Source: Cryptomeria japonica (Eukaryota; Streptophyta; Pinopsida; Cupressales; Cupressaceae). Taken from it: 64,000 nt of DNA. A program made the translations under genes and the position numbers. Each line of letters starts with the position of its first letter. Within the stretch, counting starts at the first letter, position 1. Below are positions 32,154-43,310 of this stretch, piece after piece. The stretch spans positions 193,920,695-193,984,694 of the forward strand of contig NC_081415.1 in NCBI RefSeq assembly GCF_030272615.1. The letters are read 5' to 3'. The notes under the pieces were generated by a model, which was not told the origin of the DNA, ran no database searches, and saw nothing but the letters and a program-made list of their open reading frames with translations.

Positions 32154-33573
32154 CTAATTACCGGTTGCAATTTCTAAACCAGTTCTATTCATGATTTTGC
32201 ATTTTCCATTCTTAAATTGTATCTGAAATCCCTTCTCAACCAATTGATCAACACTTAAAAGATTATTCTTTAATCCTTCAACATAGTAGACATTGTCAGT
32301 GTTATGCTTACCATCAAGAGATATTGAACCTTTACCTTTGATTGAATAGGCTTTGTCATCTCCAAATCTTACTAAACCTCCATTGTATTCTTGAAAGTTC
32401 AAGAATTTACCTTTGTCTCCTGTCATATGATGTGAGCATCCCAAGTCAATGATCCATTCATCCTTTACTTCAACTTTAGCTGCTAGGGCTTGATCTACCG
32501 GTTGAGCAGTAGGTGCCGGTTGATCTTCTGTTATAGCAACAAAAACCCATCCATTGTCTGTTGGATCCTCATCAGAATCATCAGTCACACCTTCATCAGC
32601 AATGTAACAAGATTTGTCTTTGTTCTTCTTAAATCTGTATCTCTAATATTCAGGATTAGGCTTGTATATTCTTCTAGCTTCTTCTCTTAGTCTAGCATGT
32701 CTATCAGGGCATCTCGAAGCCATATGACCAGTCTTATTACAGTTAAAACATTTAAAGGGTGCTTTACCTTCATACTTACTTACAACTGGACCTTTTGGCA
32801 TTTTCCTTGCAAATAGTGCTTCCAGTTCTTCGAGCTTTTCATTCTCCTTCCTAGTTTCTTCAAGTTCTCTTGCATAAAAGGCTTTCCAATTAGATTTTTC
32901 AAATGATGGAGTAGATGATGTTGATGCTTTAAAGTCAAAATCTATCTTTATAGTAGCAACAGGACCAAATTCCTCAATTTCAAAAGCTGAAAGTTTTCCA
33001 ATCAATGTATCCCTAGTTACTGATGTATTAGGCATTGTTCTCAACTCATTTATAGTAGTAACCTTCATTTTATATGCTGGTGGCAATCCTCTTAAGATTT
33101 TTGAAACAATTTCATCCTCACTCAAAGTTCCTCCACAACATTTAATAACCAAAACAATTTCATTTACTCTTTCCATAAAAGCATAAATCCTTTCACCTTC
33201 TTCCATTTTCAGATGTTCATACCTGACTCAGAAGCTTTCAAGTTTTGCAATCTTGACTGTGGAATCTCCTTTCATTCAAAGTTTCCAAATGATCCCAGAT
33301 AGCTTTAGCAATAGACCTATCTGATAATCCCATGATTTGTTGATCTAATAAAGCACTTAAAAGTGTTTCTCTTGCTTTGCAGTCATTCTCCTCATCTTTA
33401 GCTAAGGTAGTTGGAGCAGTCTGACCAGCTACAGTAGCAGTATAGCCATTCTTTGTAACTTCCCAGATGTCTTTACCAATGCAATTCAGATGTGTCTCCA
33501 TTCTGATCTTCCATATCCCATAGTTGGTTCCACCAAGTTTAGGACTGCCCTTCCTGAAATAATTAGTAGTCAT
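32154..33573 (-). pseudogene. Copia gag and protease region
   Basis: The start is the ATG at 33573. Segment 33573-33238 is the gag N-terminus (KLGGTNYGIWKIRMETHL). A frameshift near 33237-33207 leads to 33206-32643, which has the rest of a UBN2-type gag (MEEGERIYAFMERVNEIVL, SKILRGLPPAYKMKVTTI) and one CCHC knuckle (CFNCNKTGHMASRC). A TAG follows, then 32588-32154 carries the aspartic protease. Its active-site text is WIIDLGCSHHMTG, so the usual D-S-G or D-T-G is D-L-G here (about 32447-32439), probably a C-to-T change that would disable the enzyme. Confidence 0.9.
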
Positions 33574-33615
33574 TGGATCTCCTCAAGTTGTTCAACTTCT
33601 ACAAAAGAGGACTAA

Positions 33616-33627
33616 GCTCTAATACCA
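33616..33627 (-). other. Primer-binding site of the Copia element
   Basis: The minus strand reads TGGTATTAGAGC two bases inside the 5' LTR, identical to the first 12 bases of the site of the non-autonomous element at 5850. Confidence 0.85.
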
Positions 33628-33629
33628 CT

Positions 33630-34697
33630 TGTTAGGTCCCAGAGACAACTGAGAGGGGGGGGGGGGGGGTGAATCAGTTGTCTAATAAATTCAAATCAAA
33701 AACCATTAATCCAACACAATGCTTAATACCGATAAACCAGTTAAGTATGCCGGTAGATAGTGTTAATAGTAAATTGCTATACCGGTAAAGATTAATGCAT
33801 GAAACAGAAACATAAAGTCATCCACAACACATAACACCAATATTTGTACGTGGAAACCCTGTAAGGGGAAAAACCATGGTGGGAAACCTTACCCACAATC
33901 AGATGATACTACTGTAGATAGTAAGTGTACATAAATTGGGTTTGCACATACAGAAAGGGCAACAGCCTAGAGCTAATTACTCAATCACAAAATGGGAGTC
34001 ACACTGACTACAGTTGGATGGTTAAATCCAATAAGAATGTACTGCACAAAATAGCATCTTCATATGTTGGATTCAGTAACGGTGTAATGTTGATATGCTT
34101 CTAGAAAAACCTAGCTTCACCTTCAAATGATGTCTTCCTATATAACTCTGCTAAATCTCACATATACCTTCTCTTAATTCTTTTTCACATTCCACATTCG
34201 ATCTTACAAATAAGATCTTACATTTATACCATAACCTAGGACCAATTTTAATAGGTCGGCTCTACAAGATATTATGATAAAAACATTTTACAAACAATAT
34301 AATATCCAATGCAATAACCAATTGAACATGTCGGCTTAATGCATTTACAACAATAATAAATCCTCTCCATAGCATGCCATGCTGATTTGGAAAAGATAAA
34401 CCTGTCGGTGTAACCCTAAGTAACCCTGGACCTATTTGTCGGTAAAAGATTTTATGTAAATATGAATATACCAATGATTAATTCTTCAAAACAAAGTGTC
34501 CACAGGATGTCTTCAACATTACCAAGTGTCTTCCATATCATTCCAAGTGTCGATGATCATTATATCCTGCTGGTGAACCATATACCAGTAACTATGCAAT
34601 AGTTACTTGCTTGCCGGTGAATGCTGCTGGATCTCCAAAGTGCTAGTGTTTTAGTAGTTATTGACATCAATGACAAAACCATACCAAAATACCAACA
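33630..34697 (-). repeat. 5' LTR of the Copia element
   Basis: Matches 28095-29142 along its length. It has a longer G run near 33653-33670 and a small insertion near 33990. On the element's strand it runs from 34697 to 33630. Confidence 0.9.
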
Positions 34698-34702
34698 CAT
34701 CA

Positions 34703-34797
34703 TGCCACCTTACGACACCATAATGCCATCTTTCCATCTTGATCCCTTAGGACATCATATGCTCTTAAAGGGTCATGTGGTGTTATGTGGGGTCCTA

Positions 34798-34852
<55 letters not shown>

Positions 34853-35265
34853 ATATAGGACACCACATTACCCCTTAGAGCACCACATTAGGGTTATATG
34901 GTGTCATTAGGGATCATATTGTGTCCTAAGCGGTCATATTGTGTCCTATGACCCCTTAGGACACCATATGGTGTCCCTATGGGTTGTATGGTTTCTTTAG
35001 GGGTCATATGGTATCTTGTGACCCCTTAGGACACCATATGACCCCTTAGGTGTCATTAGGGGTCATATTGTGTCCTATGACCCCTTAGGACACCATAAGG
35101 TGTCGTTATGGGACGTATGTTGTCCTTAGGGGTCATATGGTATCCTATGACCCCTTAGGACACCATATGACCCCTTAGGTGTCATTATGGGTCATGTTGT
35201 GTTCTATGGGGTCATATTGTGTCGTATGAACCCTTAGGACACCATATGAACCCTCAGGTGTCAAA
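34703..35265. repeat. Palindrome-rich 129-bp tandem repeat with a GA tract
   Basis: The (GA)25 tract at 34801-34850 is followed by units built from ACCCCTTAGGACACCATATG and its near complement GGGTCATATGGTGTCCTAAG. Landmarks recur 129 bases apart (ATTGTGTCCTATG at 34938 and 35067; ACCCCTTAGGACACC at 35021 and 35150), with a third, longer unit to about 35240. Alternating strand copies give extensive hairpin potential. Confidence 0.75.
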
Positions 35266-35394
35266 TTTTGTAAGCAGTATTGGCACTGCTTTTTATATTG
35301 TAATAATGGTTCATCTTGCCACCTCAGGACACTGTATGACCCCTTAGGACATCATATGCTCCTAAAGGGTCATGTGGTGTTATGTGGGGTCATA

Positions 35395-35437
<43 letters not shown>

Positions 35438-35794
35438 GGAGATGGGAGAGAGAGAGAGAGAGAGATGGGGGAGGAAGGGAGGGAGGGAGGGAGGGGGAGA
35501 GAGGAATAAAAAAGGGGAGGGAGATGGAGGGAGAGGAAGAGATGTCACATGATGTTGCTAGGGATCAGTCGGGGTCCTGATTGAGCCACACATGTGTTAC
35601 AACACTATATAACCCCTTAAGATATCATACATGATCTGAAGGGGTCATATGGCATCATTGGGGATCATGTAGGGTCATAATGGGGCCACACATGTGTTAG
35701 AACATCATATGACCCCTGAGGACATCATATGGTCTTAAGGGGTCATATGTGTGCTAAGAGACCTTACATGATGTCACTAGGTGTTATGTGGGGT

Positions 35795-35835
<41 letters not shown>

Positions 35836-35864
35836 TACAATGTATAATAAGTTATCAAAAGACA
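35266..35864. repeat. Further copies of the GTATTGG/CCTTAGGACAC unit with GA tracts
   Basis: Copies of the unit seen at 27721 and 28020, each followed by a GA or GGGA tract (35398-35466, 35480-35540, 35798-35832). Frames through the GA tracts encode only Arg-Glu repeats and are not genes. Confidence 0.7.
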
Positions 35865-36125
35865 ATATATATCAATATGCATGTACATGTACATACACAT
35901 ATACATATAATACACATAAAATATCAAAATATAATACACATACATACATATTATATATATTATAAACATACATATATGTATACATACGTCATACACATAT
36001 TATATACATATACATACATACATGTGTGTGTGTATATATACACATAATATATATACATATATACATACAATATCTACATATATACATATTATACATATAT
36101 GTATATGTATGCGCACACACACATT
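35865..36125. repeat. TACATA/TATACA-rich microsatellite
   Basis: Imperfect ACATATAC, TATACATA and GTGTGTGT units over about 260 bases. Confidence 0.85.
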
Positions 36126-36170
36126 TTAAACGTACACATTAATTTCTTTATGTTAGAGTATCACAGTCAG

Positions 36171-36245
36171 AACTACGTACGTGGTGTTTATTCAAAAGAA
36201 ACCCCATATGTGGTTCTTACTATAAAAAAACCCTGTACATGCTCT
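36171..36245. repeat. Right cluster of three palindromic motifs at 29-bp spacing
   Basis: ACTACGTACGTGGT (centre about 36178), ACCCCATATGTGGT (about 36207) and ACCCTGTACATGCT (about 36236) match the motif of the left cluster at 17111-17290, including the A-rich spacers and the 29-base pitch. The cluster lies about 0.9 kb inside the right inverted repeat, against 60-240 bases on the left. Confidence 0.5.
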
Positions 36246-37092
36246 TGTCTGTTTAGGCTTGTGAATAGGATTCGATGACAAAGTTGTGGTTTAGAAGTTT
36301 GTTTTCCCTCCATTTTCCTCCTTTTTGATGTGCTTTGTTTATCAACTTGGTTTCTCAACTTTGTCATCATCAGGTTAACACTTCATCAAGTGGATATTTC
36401 TAAAATTGCCACCATATTTTCACCCATCTTCAAAGATTTCTAACCATTTTTTTTTTTAAAATTTGAACAACAATAACATATTATTATTGAATTTCTTTTA
36501 CTAGTGTCTCCATAGTTCTCAGAGACATACGTGTACCATTTTTTTTAATAACTTTTGATCCACTTATCTATATTTAAAAAACTTTATATATTATTGTAGT
36601 GCACTTGATTCTTTACAATTTTAATATTTTTTTTTGCATTTTTTATTGTTTTGGTGCAAGTTATGCTTCACACATGAACAGGTACCTGATTTTTAGGATG
36701 TCCTCGATTGGAAAAATCATAAAAAAAAATACTCAACAAAAAATTACAAATGAATACACAACTTCTAGTGCTCACTCTCAACTATCTTTCTGCCAAAGGA
36801 TTTGTCAAAATACTAAATCTAACTATGACTTTTTTGATGTGCACGTCAGACACTATGTTATGTTTTTCAAAAAAATCAGGGTTTTTTTTGTGTGTGTGAA
36901 GGATTTGGACCCCTTAATATTATCCAATTTTGAAAAACATTAGTATTTTGGAAACTAGATTCAGAGTACTACAATCTTTGTTCTTTGAGTATCTTCATAT
37001 CTTGAGTGGATGATTCTCAACTTTCTCCTCCAAGTTCAGGTTTACCTGATTTCAGAAAAAAAAAAAGAAAAAAGTGTCCACTTATACCCCCC
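36246..37092. other. Unassigned AT-rich sequence near the right end of the 20-kb element
   Basis: No gene or tandem repeat supported. Several T or A runs occur (36450, 36721, 37058). Confidence 0.45.
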
Positions 37093-37109
37093 TTTTGCAC
37101 ACCATCTTG
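37093..37109 (-). repeat. Right terminal inverted repeat
   Basis: TTTTGCACACCATCTTG is the reverse complement of 17055-17071 with one mismatch. It is followed by GTGCAC at 37110-37115, matching 17049-17054. Confidence 0.5.
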
Positions 37110-37115
37110 GTGCAC

Positions 37116-37847
37116 TTGCCATTTTATCATGCATAAGTGGGAAGCAGAGATGTTCAGTTCTCGGGTCCAAGCCTAAGGACCCTTGTTGATGATTATCTGT
37201 CTGTTTATGAAAACATTGATAAACCCTTAACTACTAGAAGCCTTGTAATTTTTCCATGTGAAGCTCGCATACAGGGCCATGATAGATACATTGATATCTT
37301 GAATCAAAGCCGAGAGATATGTGATTTGAGGCAAGATGCATTGATTAAATCTTTTCAAAAAGATTATTGTGAAGCAAGTCATTAGGAAGTAAATGGTCTA
37401 GTTCTAGAGGTCTATCATGAAGAATAGTTGCTTGGGCATGGATGCATTTACAACACACCTTCATATAGCTATAGTCGAAATCCTAGTCCCAGAGGCATCA
37501 TCGGACATTGTTCATCTCTCATTATGTCATACGTCCCAAGCCCTCTATTCCACATACGTATATATTTCTCTTAGCCCATAAATGGTTTCTCTTTAATAAT
37601 ATTGCGCTCCTTCATCATGAGGCCCTTATGGCCATGTACGTATTTAGATTCTATTTTTGGCTTGTTGTAGGTTCAATTTGTTTCACTTTCTATTTTTGGC
37701 TTGTTGACAGTCGCCCCTCCACCCTACTTCTAAGCAACACCCTTTCCTTTTGTTACACCTGACTTTGTTGCCCAATTTTACATGCACTGGTCTAAGTTCT
37801 GGAGTTCTTTGTATCCTGCTAGTCCTAGTCCTCATTCAAAGCCTATA
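37116..37847 (+). other. Right interior of the split LTR element
   Basis: Contains an 82-codon frame at 37137-37385 (LRTLVDDYLSVYENIDKPL, REICDLRQDALIKSF) that starts only with GTG and has no recognised domain. No purine-rich tract precedes the LTR at 37848, which is unusual. Confidence 0.4.
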
Positions 37848-39692
37848 TGTTACCCAAAAAATTTTAAAACTTTGGGTAGGGAGTAAGTCCTTATCGACTC
37901 TTCTCCTTTTCATCCCTTTCCGCGGCTTGCTCGGGTTTCTTAACCTTTGTCATGAGATTCGTAACTTTTAAACTGCCCGATCACCCGACCAACTTAGGGA
38001 AGTCTGCATAAAGTTGGCACTCTTAGGAAGTCAGACTTGCAGTTGCTTTCGAAAGAGTTTGATGGTTGTGAACTTGCCCGATCTCCCAACTTTTTGGCAC
38101 CTCTCGTGTTGTAATGGATGTTGAGCTTCCTCAATATTTTAAGGAATATTTTCGATTCTAAGTAAGGACATTATGGTGATGTGATTTCAAGTTATTTTAG
38201 TACCCTATCGGGGTGACATCACAAGTTATGGTAAAGATAGTTCATGCATGGGCACCGCCGGAATTAAATGAGCCTATCAGACCTATAAGAGTAATAGTTT
38301 CTTGCCTTTCTCCTCTCTGCATCATCCATTGCCACGTCATGTACTACTTCCAAGAATAAATCAAGGGAAGATTTATGAAATACCATCATTAATGGCCATT
38401 AAAAAACCAAGGATACGAAAAAGGTGGTGGCATGCGTTATTACATTTGATGATGCCATATTTTTGCATAAAACATTAAAGATAGCTAAAGGAGGAAATTG
38501 TCATGATTTTACACATATCAGAATGGTTTTGCCTCATGACGGTGAGCTGTCATTTCACAACCCAGATTTCAATTGGCCAGAGAAAGAGCGGGAAGATATA
38601 ATCTAACAGTTACGGTATTTTGCATGGAAATCACAAACTGATTTCAGTGAATATAGGAAGGTCATCATCATATTAGGTAAGATTGTAGAACAAGTTGAAA
38701 ATCACGAACAACGCTTATAGGGTGAGCTCACGACAATAAGGAACCTGAATAATTAACTCCGACAAAATGGTGCTCCAAGATAAGAAAGGTCATGTGGTAC
38801 AACCAGATGTTGAGACATTGCAGGGACATATTCTTTTGGACCTATCTAACTTTTTCTGGGCTAGTATTTTTTGATTAGGAAGAATTTGAAGATATCATGT
38901 GGACGCTAATTGAAGATGAAGAGAAGGCAGATGAAATCGATAGATGGATTACAGAGCATAATCCAATGCCCGATGCTGGAACCTGAGTCCGGTGACTTTA
39001 TAGCCTTATCTTTTGTGAAACGATCTGTATTTTGATGTTTCTCTATAGAGTTTTTGTTTTGAAATGGTCACTTTCAAGACCGTTGCTTTAGTAACCGTTT
39101 CTTGAAAATGAAAAAGACAGGAGTTAGTAGTTATAAATAAGTAGATTAGTTGATCTATAGAGATCTTTTGGGCAAACTTTGTTTTACTCTTAAGAATCAA
39201 CTTCTTTAAGCATATTTTTGTTTTTACTGTTTTGAATATAGAAGATTTGTCGGTGGCTTCATATATTCATAATCTTTGAATTATGGTGTGTGAATGCTTT
39301 CTGATCTTTTGACTTGTTATCAGTGGATGCATCTATATTTGAGATGGTGAATGGTTTCAGTTTTCTATTACTGCAAAAATATTATGTTTGAATGGTATTT
39401 TGTAGTGACTTGATTGTTTGAGAATCTTGGAAAATCTAAAAAAGTATTTGGTTTTTATGCATGCCTTTTCAAATCTTTTTGGTTAAAAGCTTTTTCCTTA
39501 TTTGCTTTGTGGTTAAAAGAATTTCAGTTAATTTCTATTCATTGAATATCATCTGAAGGTAGCGGTTGCCTTGTAAAATAAGCAGAGAATCAGTCAATAA
39601 TTAGTTTATTTAGATTGGTTCAATTGTGGTTACATTTGTCACCTTTGTGGGTGTGAGAATATAGAGTTAGGTGATAAATCCGTTAACCAACA
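37848..39692 (+). repeat. 3' LTR of the split LTR element
   Basis: Begins TGTTACCCAAAAAATTTTAAA and ends TTAACCAACA. It is followed by AACAT (39693-39697), matching 14244-14248. Carries the same internal frame as the 5' LTR at 38412-38606 (DDAIFLHKTLKIAKGGN, MVLPHDGELSFHN). Confidence 0.85.
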
Positions 39693-39697
39693 AACAT

Positions 39698-42570
39698 ATA
39701 AATAAATATAAGGTAAACAAACAGGTGAAAGAGAATTGCAACATCACACCCTGCTCATAAATGAGTGATGTGACATCATCCCTTCATGTCCACAATAATA
39801 AAACATCATAGCAAAGACATAAATCGCCAATAACATCATCATGTCTAATGCAATCATGAAATAAGAGTTATCACATGACAAAACATCATAATTAATAAAT
39901 ATAAACCACATCACGCGAGAATGAGTAAACACAAATAACCAAACATAAACCCTAACAACATCATAAGTCCTTACTATAATGTCATCCAACATAGAAACAT
40001 AATGTATCAAAAGTCACCATATAGTATCTCAACATAAAGAGTGTAAAATAAGTCCATAAGTATCTAACATATGCATCATAAAAGAGTGTGTCATGGAAGG
40101 GCACTACAAAATATGATAAGGTATAATATCTTGAGGAAATATATGATTCTAACATTATTGGGTGAGACCTTATTGTTTTGTGTTTCTTTCATGATCTTTA
40201 TGTTGTGTAAACATAATCTTATTTAGCATGTGGATGATGCACAGGGTCCTGCAATGATACATATTGATACAAGTGATTTCAAAAATGTGTGTAGTTCATT
40301 TCACTTCTTTCTTTTCATTTATATTTTTCCTTTATGTTGTTACATATGAATTTGGGATGATGCAACTCGTATAGAGTGATTAGTACCCACTCTCATATAT
40401 TATATTATTTCTTGAAATATACTTTTTCTAATTACTTTATTTTTAATTGGAGAATTATTTTTAAAAGTTACATAAAAACCAAATGAATTATTGATTTCAT
40501 ATGTTTAGCTCTTTTTTACATGAGAGTTTTATTAATTAAAACCATTGTACACAAATAGATAATTGAATAGATGAAAAAGAAGACAAAAGATTATTTTATT
40601 TTATTTAGGAACTAATTTATTTTTGAAGACCTATGTTTTGTAGTACACTTGTAAAGTTATTATAAAATATCATTTGGGAAGATAAGAATATGTTAATGTT
40701 TATAGAATTGTTTCTTTTAGAAACTCCTCATTCACATCGAATATTAGCCACTTGCAAATGGATTAAAACGAGTTCTTATAAAAGAAAAACAATAAAAACT
40801 TAGATCTAATACCCTAGGTGAGGATTAAGTTATATTATGACAAGTATGCTCATCCTATACTATTAGACAACATGATCTAAACATATAAAAGCATTTGTAA
40901 GCTTAGCTTAAGTGAATACAATAATAGAACCAAGTAATTAATGATTGATTAATTAATCAGCAAGGTGATTAACTAATTACTCCAACAATATAGAGTCATT
41001 AGTAATCGCTCTCATAGGTTATATTATTTCTTGAAATATATTTTTTCAATTATTTTATTTTTAGTTGAAGAATTATTTTTGAAAAGGCTACATAAAAACA
41101 AAATAAATTATTTATTTCATATGTTTAGCTCTTTTTTACATGAGAGATTTATTATATAAACCATTTTGAATACACAATAGATAACTAAATAGATGAAAAA
41201 GAAGACACAAATATATTTTATTTTATTGGGAATTAATTTATTTTTAAAGCTCTACATTTTGTAATATATTTGTAAAACTGTTGTCAAAAATTGTTTTACT
41301 TTGATTCAAACGTATCATAAATAAATCATTTTAAAATCCATCTTTATAGTTTATATTTTATGTACTTATGTCTATGTTTATATTTATATTATTAAATATA
41401 ATATTATGTAATATTATTAAATAATAACACTTTGACATGTAAATAGCTATCAAATTTAAATTAAAATATAACTTTTTATTAACACAACCGCATCATTACA
41501 TTTCACCTTTTGATACCATTACATAACACCAAATTACAAAACAACTTCTAACAATCATTAATCAATGTCCACTCTAAAACTAAATACATTTCTTTATTTA
41601 TTTTTATATACAATTATTACTATTTTTTATTATTCAAATCTCAAGTCAATAATTTTATTTCTTTTGTCCAAAATTATTTGTATAGATGTGATTGATTTAT
41701 TCTAAATACATCCCACCTAGAAAGAGGGACCCACGGAAGAAAATATAACATTTTAATGAAACGTTGCTTTTACAAACTCTTCATTTTGTCGGGTAAAACT
41801 AGGAAGCCAAGTTGCATGCATTTGAGTCCCTGTCTTTTTCTAGAATGATAAGGGACCATGCTCAAATTTTTCACATGTGCTTTAATCAAATTATATAGAT
41901 GCCCACTAGAAATAAAAATAGGGGAAGGATTTTAGCTTTAATACTTCACAATTTGGAGTTTAAAAAAAAAAATTGAATTGGTTTTCATTATAGTTTTATA
42001 TAACATGTGAGTCAATCTTTTAGAAGTTAAAATGATTTTGTCGAAGAAGAGAAAGTGAAAAGTCTAAATTTTGGTACTTCATTTAATCAAATTATGGAAT
42101 GAGTTTGTCATTTTCATCAAGGGATAATGAAGCATTCATTGCGGCAGTTATATGTTCATTTATATAAGTCAATCGTTTTGTCAAAATGGAGAAAATATAC
42201 ATGCCTAAGTCTAAGTTTGGATATAGATGTCTCCAATAAACATGAAGTTGTCATTTGTCAAATGTCGAAGTGTACAAAAATTAGATCTGTTTTTAGATCA
42301 CACCTTCCCAATTAAAGGTCCATTTCGATTTCTATAATCTTAGATGCTTAGTGGATGAGGGGAAAAGTACCCCTCAACAAGCAACATGTGTTACATTCAA
42401 CTCATGCCACAAAATGAAGGCAAAATACAATTTAGTGCAGCTCTTCCTCTATGTGTTTGGATGATAAACAAAAAACCTTATTAAATTAGTAGTCACATTA
42501 ACAAATTTGGTTTACTTTATTACAAATACAACAAGGGATGCAATCTGCCAAGTTCTTGCCAATAGCGTAG
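39698..42570. other. AT-rich spacer with an internal direct duplication
   Basis: No gene recognised. Segment 40371-40680 is repeated, with divergence, at about 40985-41290 (shared landmarks TTTAGCTCTTTTTTACATGAGAG and AGATGAAAAAGAAGACA), a spacing of roughly 615 bases. Confidence 0.5.
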
Positions 42571-43310
42571 TAATTTTGAAATAGATAAAAGTAGAGAGAT
42601 AAAGAGGTAGATGGGGAGATAAAAATAGAGAGATGGAGATAAAGAGATAGACAGATAGAGAGGATTAAAAACAAAAAATGGAAAAGCATTTGGTATGATA
42701 TTTTTACTATAAAATACATTACTAATAACTAATTATGCCTTACATGAACATGCAATTTTCTTCTATTTTAGAAAAATAAATAATGTTAAGAGAAAAAGTA
42801 ATAACTTCTAATTTACTGTAAAATATTATTAACTAATTAAGCCTCGCATGAAGATGCATTTTTTCTATATTACGCATGGGAAAAGGTTCCCTTTAGTAGA
42901 GGAATCGTGCAAGACTTTTGTTATTATTGGAGGAAGGAAAGTGTGTTCCTTGTTTGGGTAGAAAATTGTGATGGGTATGATGAAATAGAGGAGATGGTAT
43001 GCATTTTCTTCTTCTATTGTTTAAATAGTACTTTCATTTTCCTTTGTTTTTTTTGTGGGTTTTTGTTTGATTGCATGTGTAATCAAGAGACAAAAAGTTT
43101 CAAGTTCCTAGCACTAGTGTGGTTAGTTTAGAGTAGATAGAAGGGGAGAGGAAGAGGAAGACAAAGTGGTAGAGAGATAGAGATAGATAGATATAGAAAT
43201 AAGGAGATTGACAAATAGAGAAGAAGAGGTGGAGGGAGAGATAAAGGTAGACAAAGAGATAGAAAGAAAGAGATAGATAAGTATATAGGGACAAATAGAT
43301 AGAAAGGTGG
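42571..43310. repeat. Two GATA/GAGATA-rich tracts
   Basis: Imperfect AGAGATAGA units occur at 42571-42662 and 43137-43310. The stretch between them has no recognised gene; the frame at 42907-43131 is short and lacks a domain. Confidence 0.75.

Larger units (their letters stand above)
28090..34702 (-). mobile_element. Copia LTR retrotransposon, nearly full length
   Basis: LTRs at 28095-29142 (3') and 33630-34697 (5') are flanked by CATCA at 28090-28094 and 34698-34702. The primer site and polypurine tract are in place, and the domain order on the minus strand is gag, protease, integrase, reverse transcriptase, RNase H, which defines Copia. The LTRs are very similar apart from small indels and a variable G run (7 against about 18), so this is younger than its neighbours. 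The coding region nevertheless has about five in-frame stops and three frameshifts, so this copy cannot make a full polyprotein. Confidence 0.93.
17049..37115. mobile_element. Probable 20-kb terminal-inverted-repeat element
   Basis: GTGCACCAAGATGGTGTG at 17049-17066 is the exact reverse complement of the sequence at 37098-37115, and pairing continues for about five further positions with one mismatch. GTGCAC is itself palindromic, so it can be read as the last bases of the inverted repeat or as a 6-bp target duplication flanking ends that begin CAAGATGGTGTG. The ends do not match CACTA, hAT or Harbinger ends. Between them lie two convergent genes, one transposase-like, a 359-bp repeat array and a later Copia insertion, leaving about 13.4 kb once the Copia is discounted. 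The arrangement is consistent with a two-gene DNA transposon. Boundaries and superfamily are inference. Confidence 0.45.
14244..39697 (+). mobile_element. LTR element with tiny interior, split by a large insertion
   Basis: Direct LTRs of almost equal length (14249-16092, 1,844 bp; 37848-39692, 1,845 bp) are flanked by AACAT at 14244-14248 and 39693-39697. A primer-binding site follows the left LTR, so orientation is plus. The interior spans 21.8 kb, but if 17055-37109 is a later insertion the original interior was only about 1.7 kb (16093-17054 plus 37110-37847). No gag, protease, reverse transcriptase or integrase motif was found there, so this was a non-autonomous element. No convincing polypurine tract precedes the right LTR. 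Confidence 0.75.

Noticed and set aside
34621-35965. Frames encoding Arg-Glu repeats
   Set aside because: They are translations of (GA)n microsatellites with no other content.
35784-36047. Tyr/Ile/His-rich frames on both strands
   Set aside because: They are translations of the TACATA microsatellite.
37137-37385. 82-codon frame as a real gene
   Set aside because: It begins only with GTG directly after a TAA, and no domain was recognised; reported only as part of the element interior.
14249-39692. Two 1.84-kb repeats as a segmental duplication
   Set aside because: TG...CA ends, AACAT on both outer sides and a primer site just inside the left copy identify them as LTRs.
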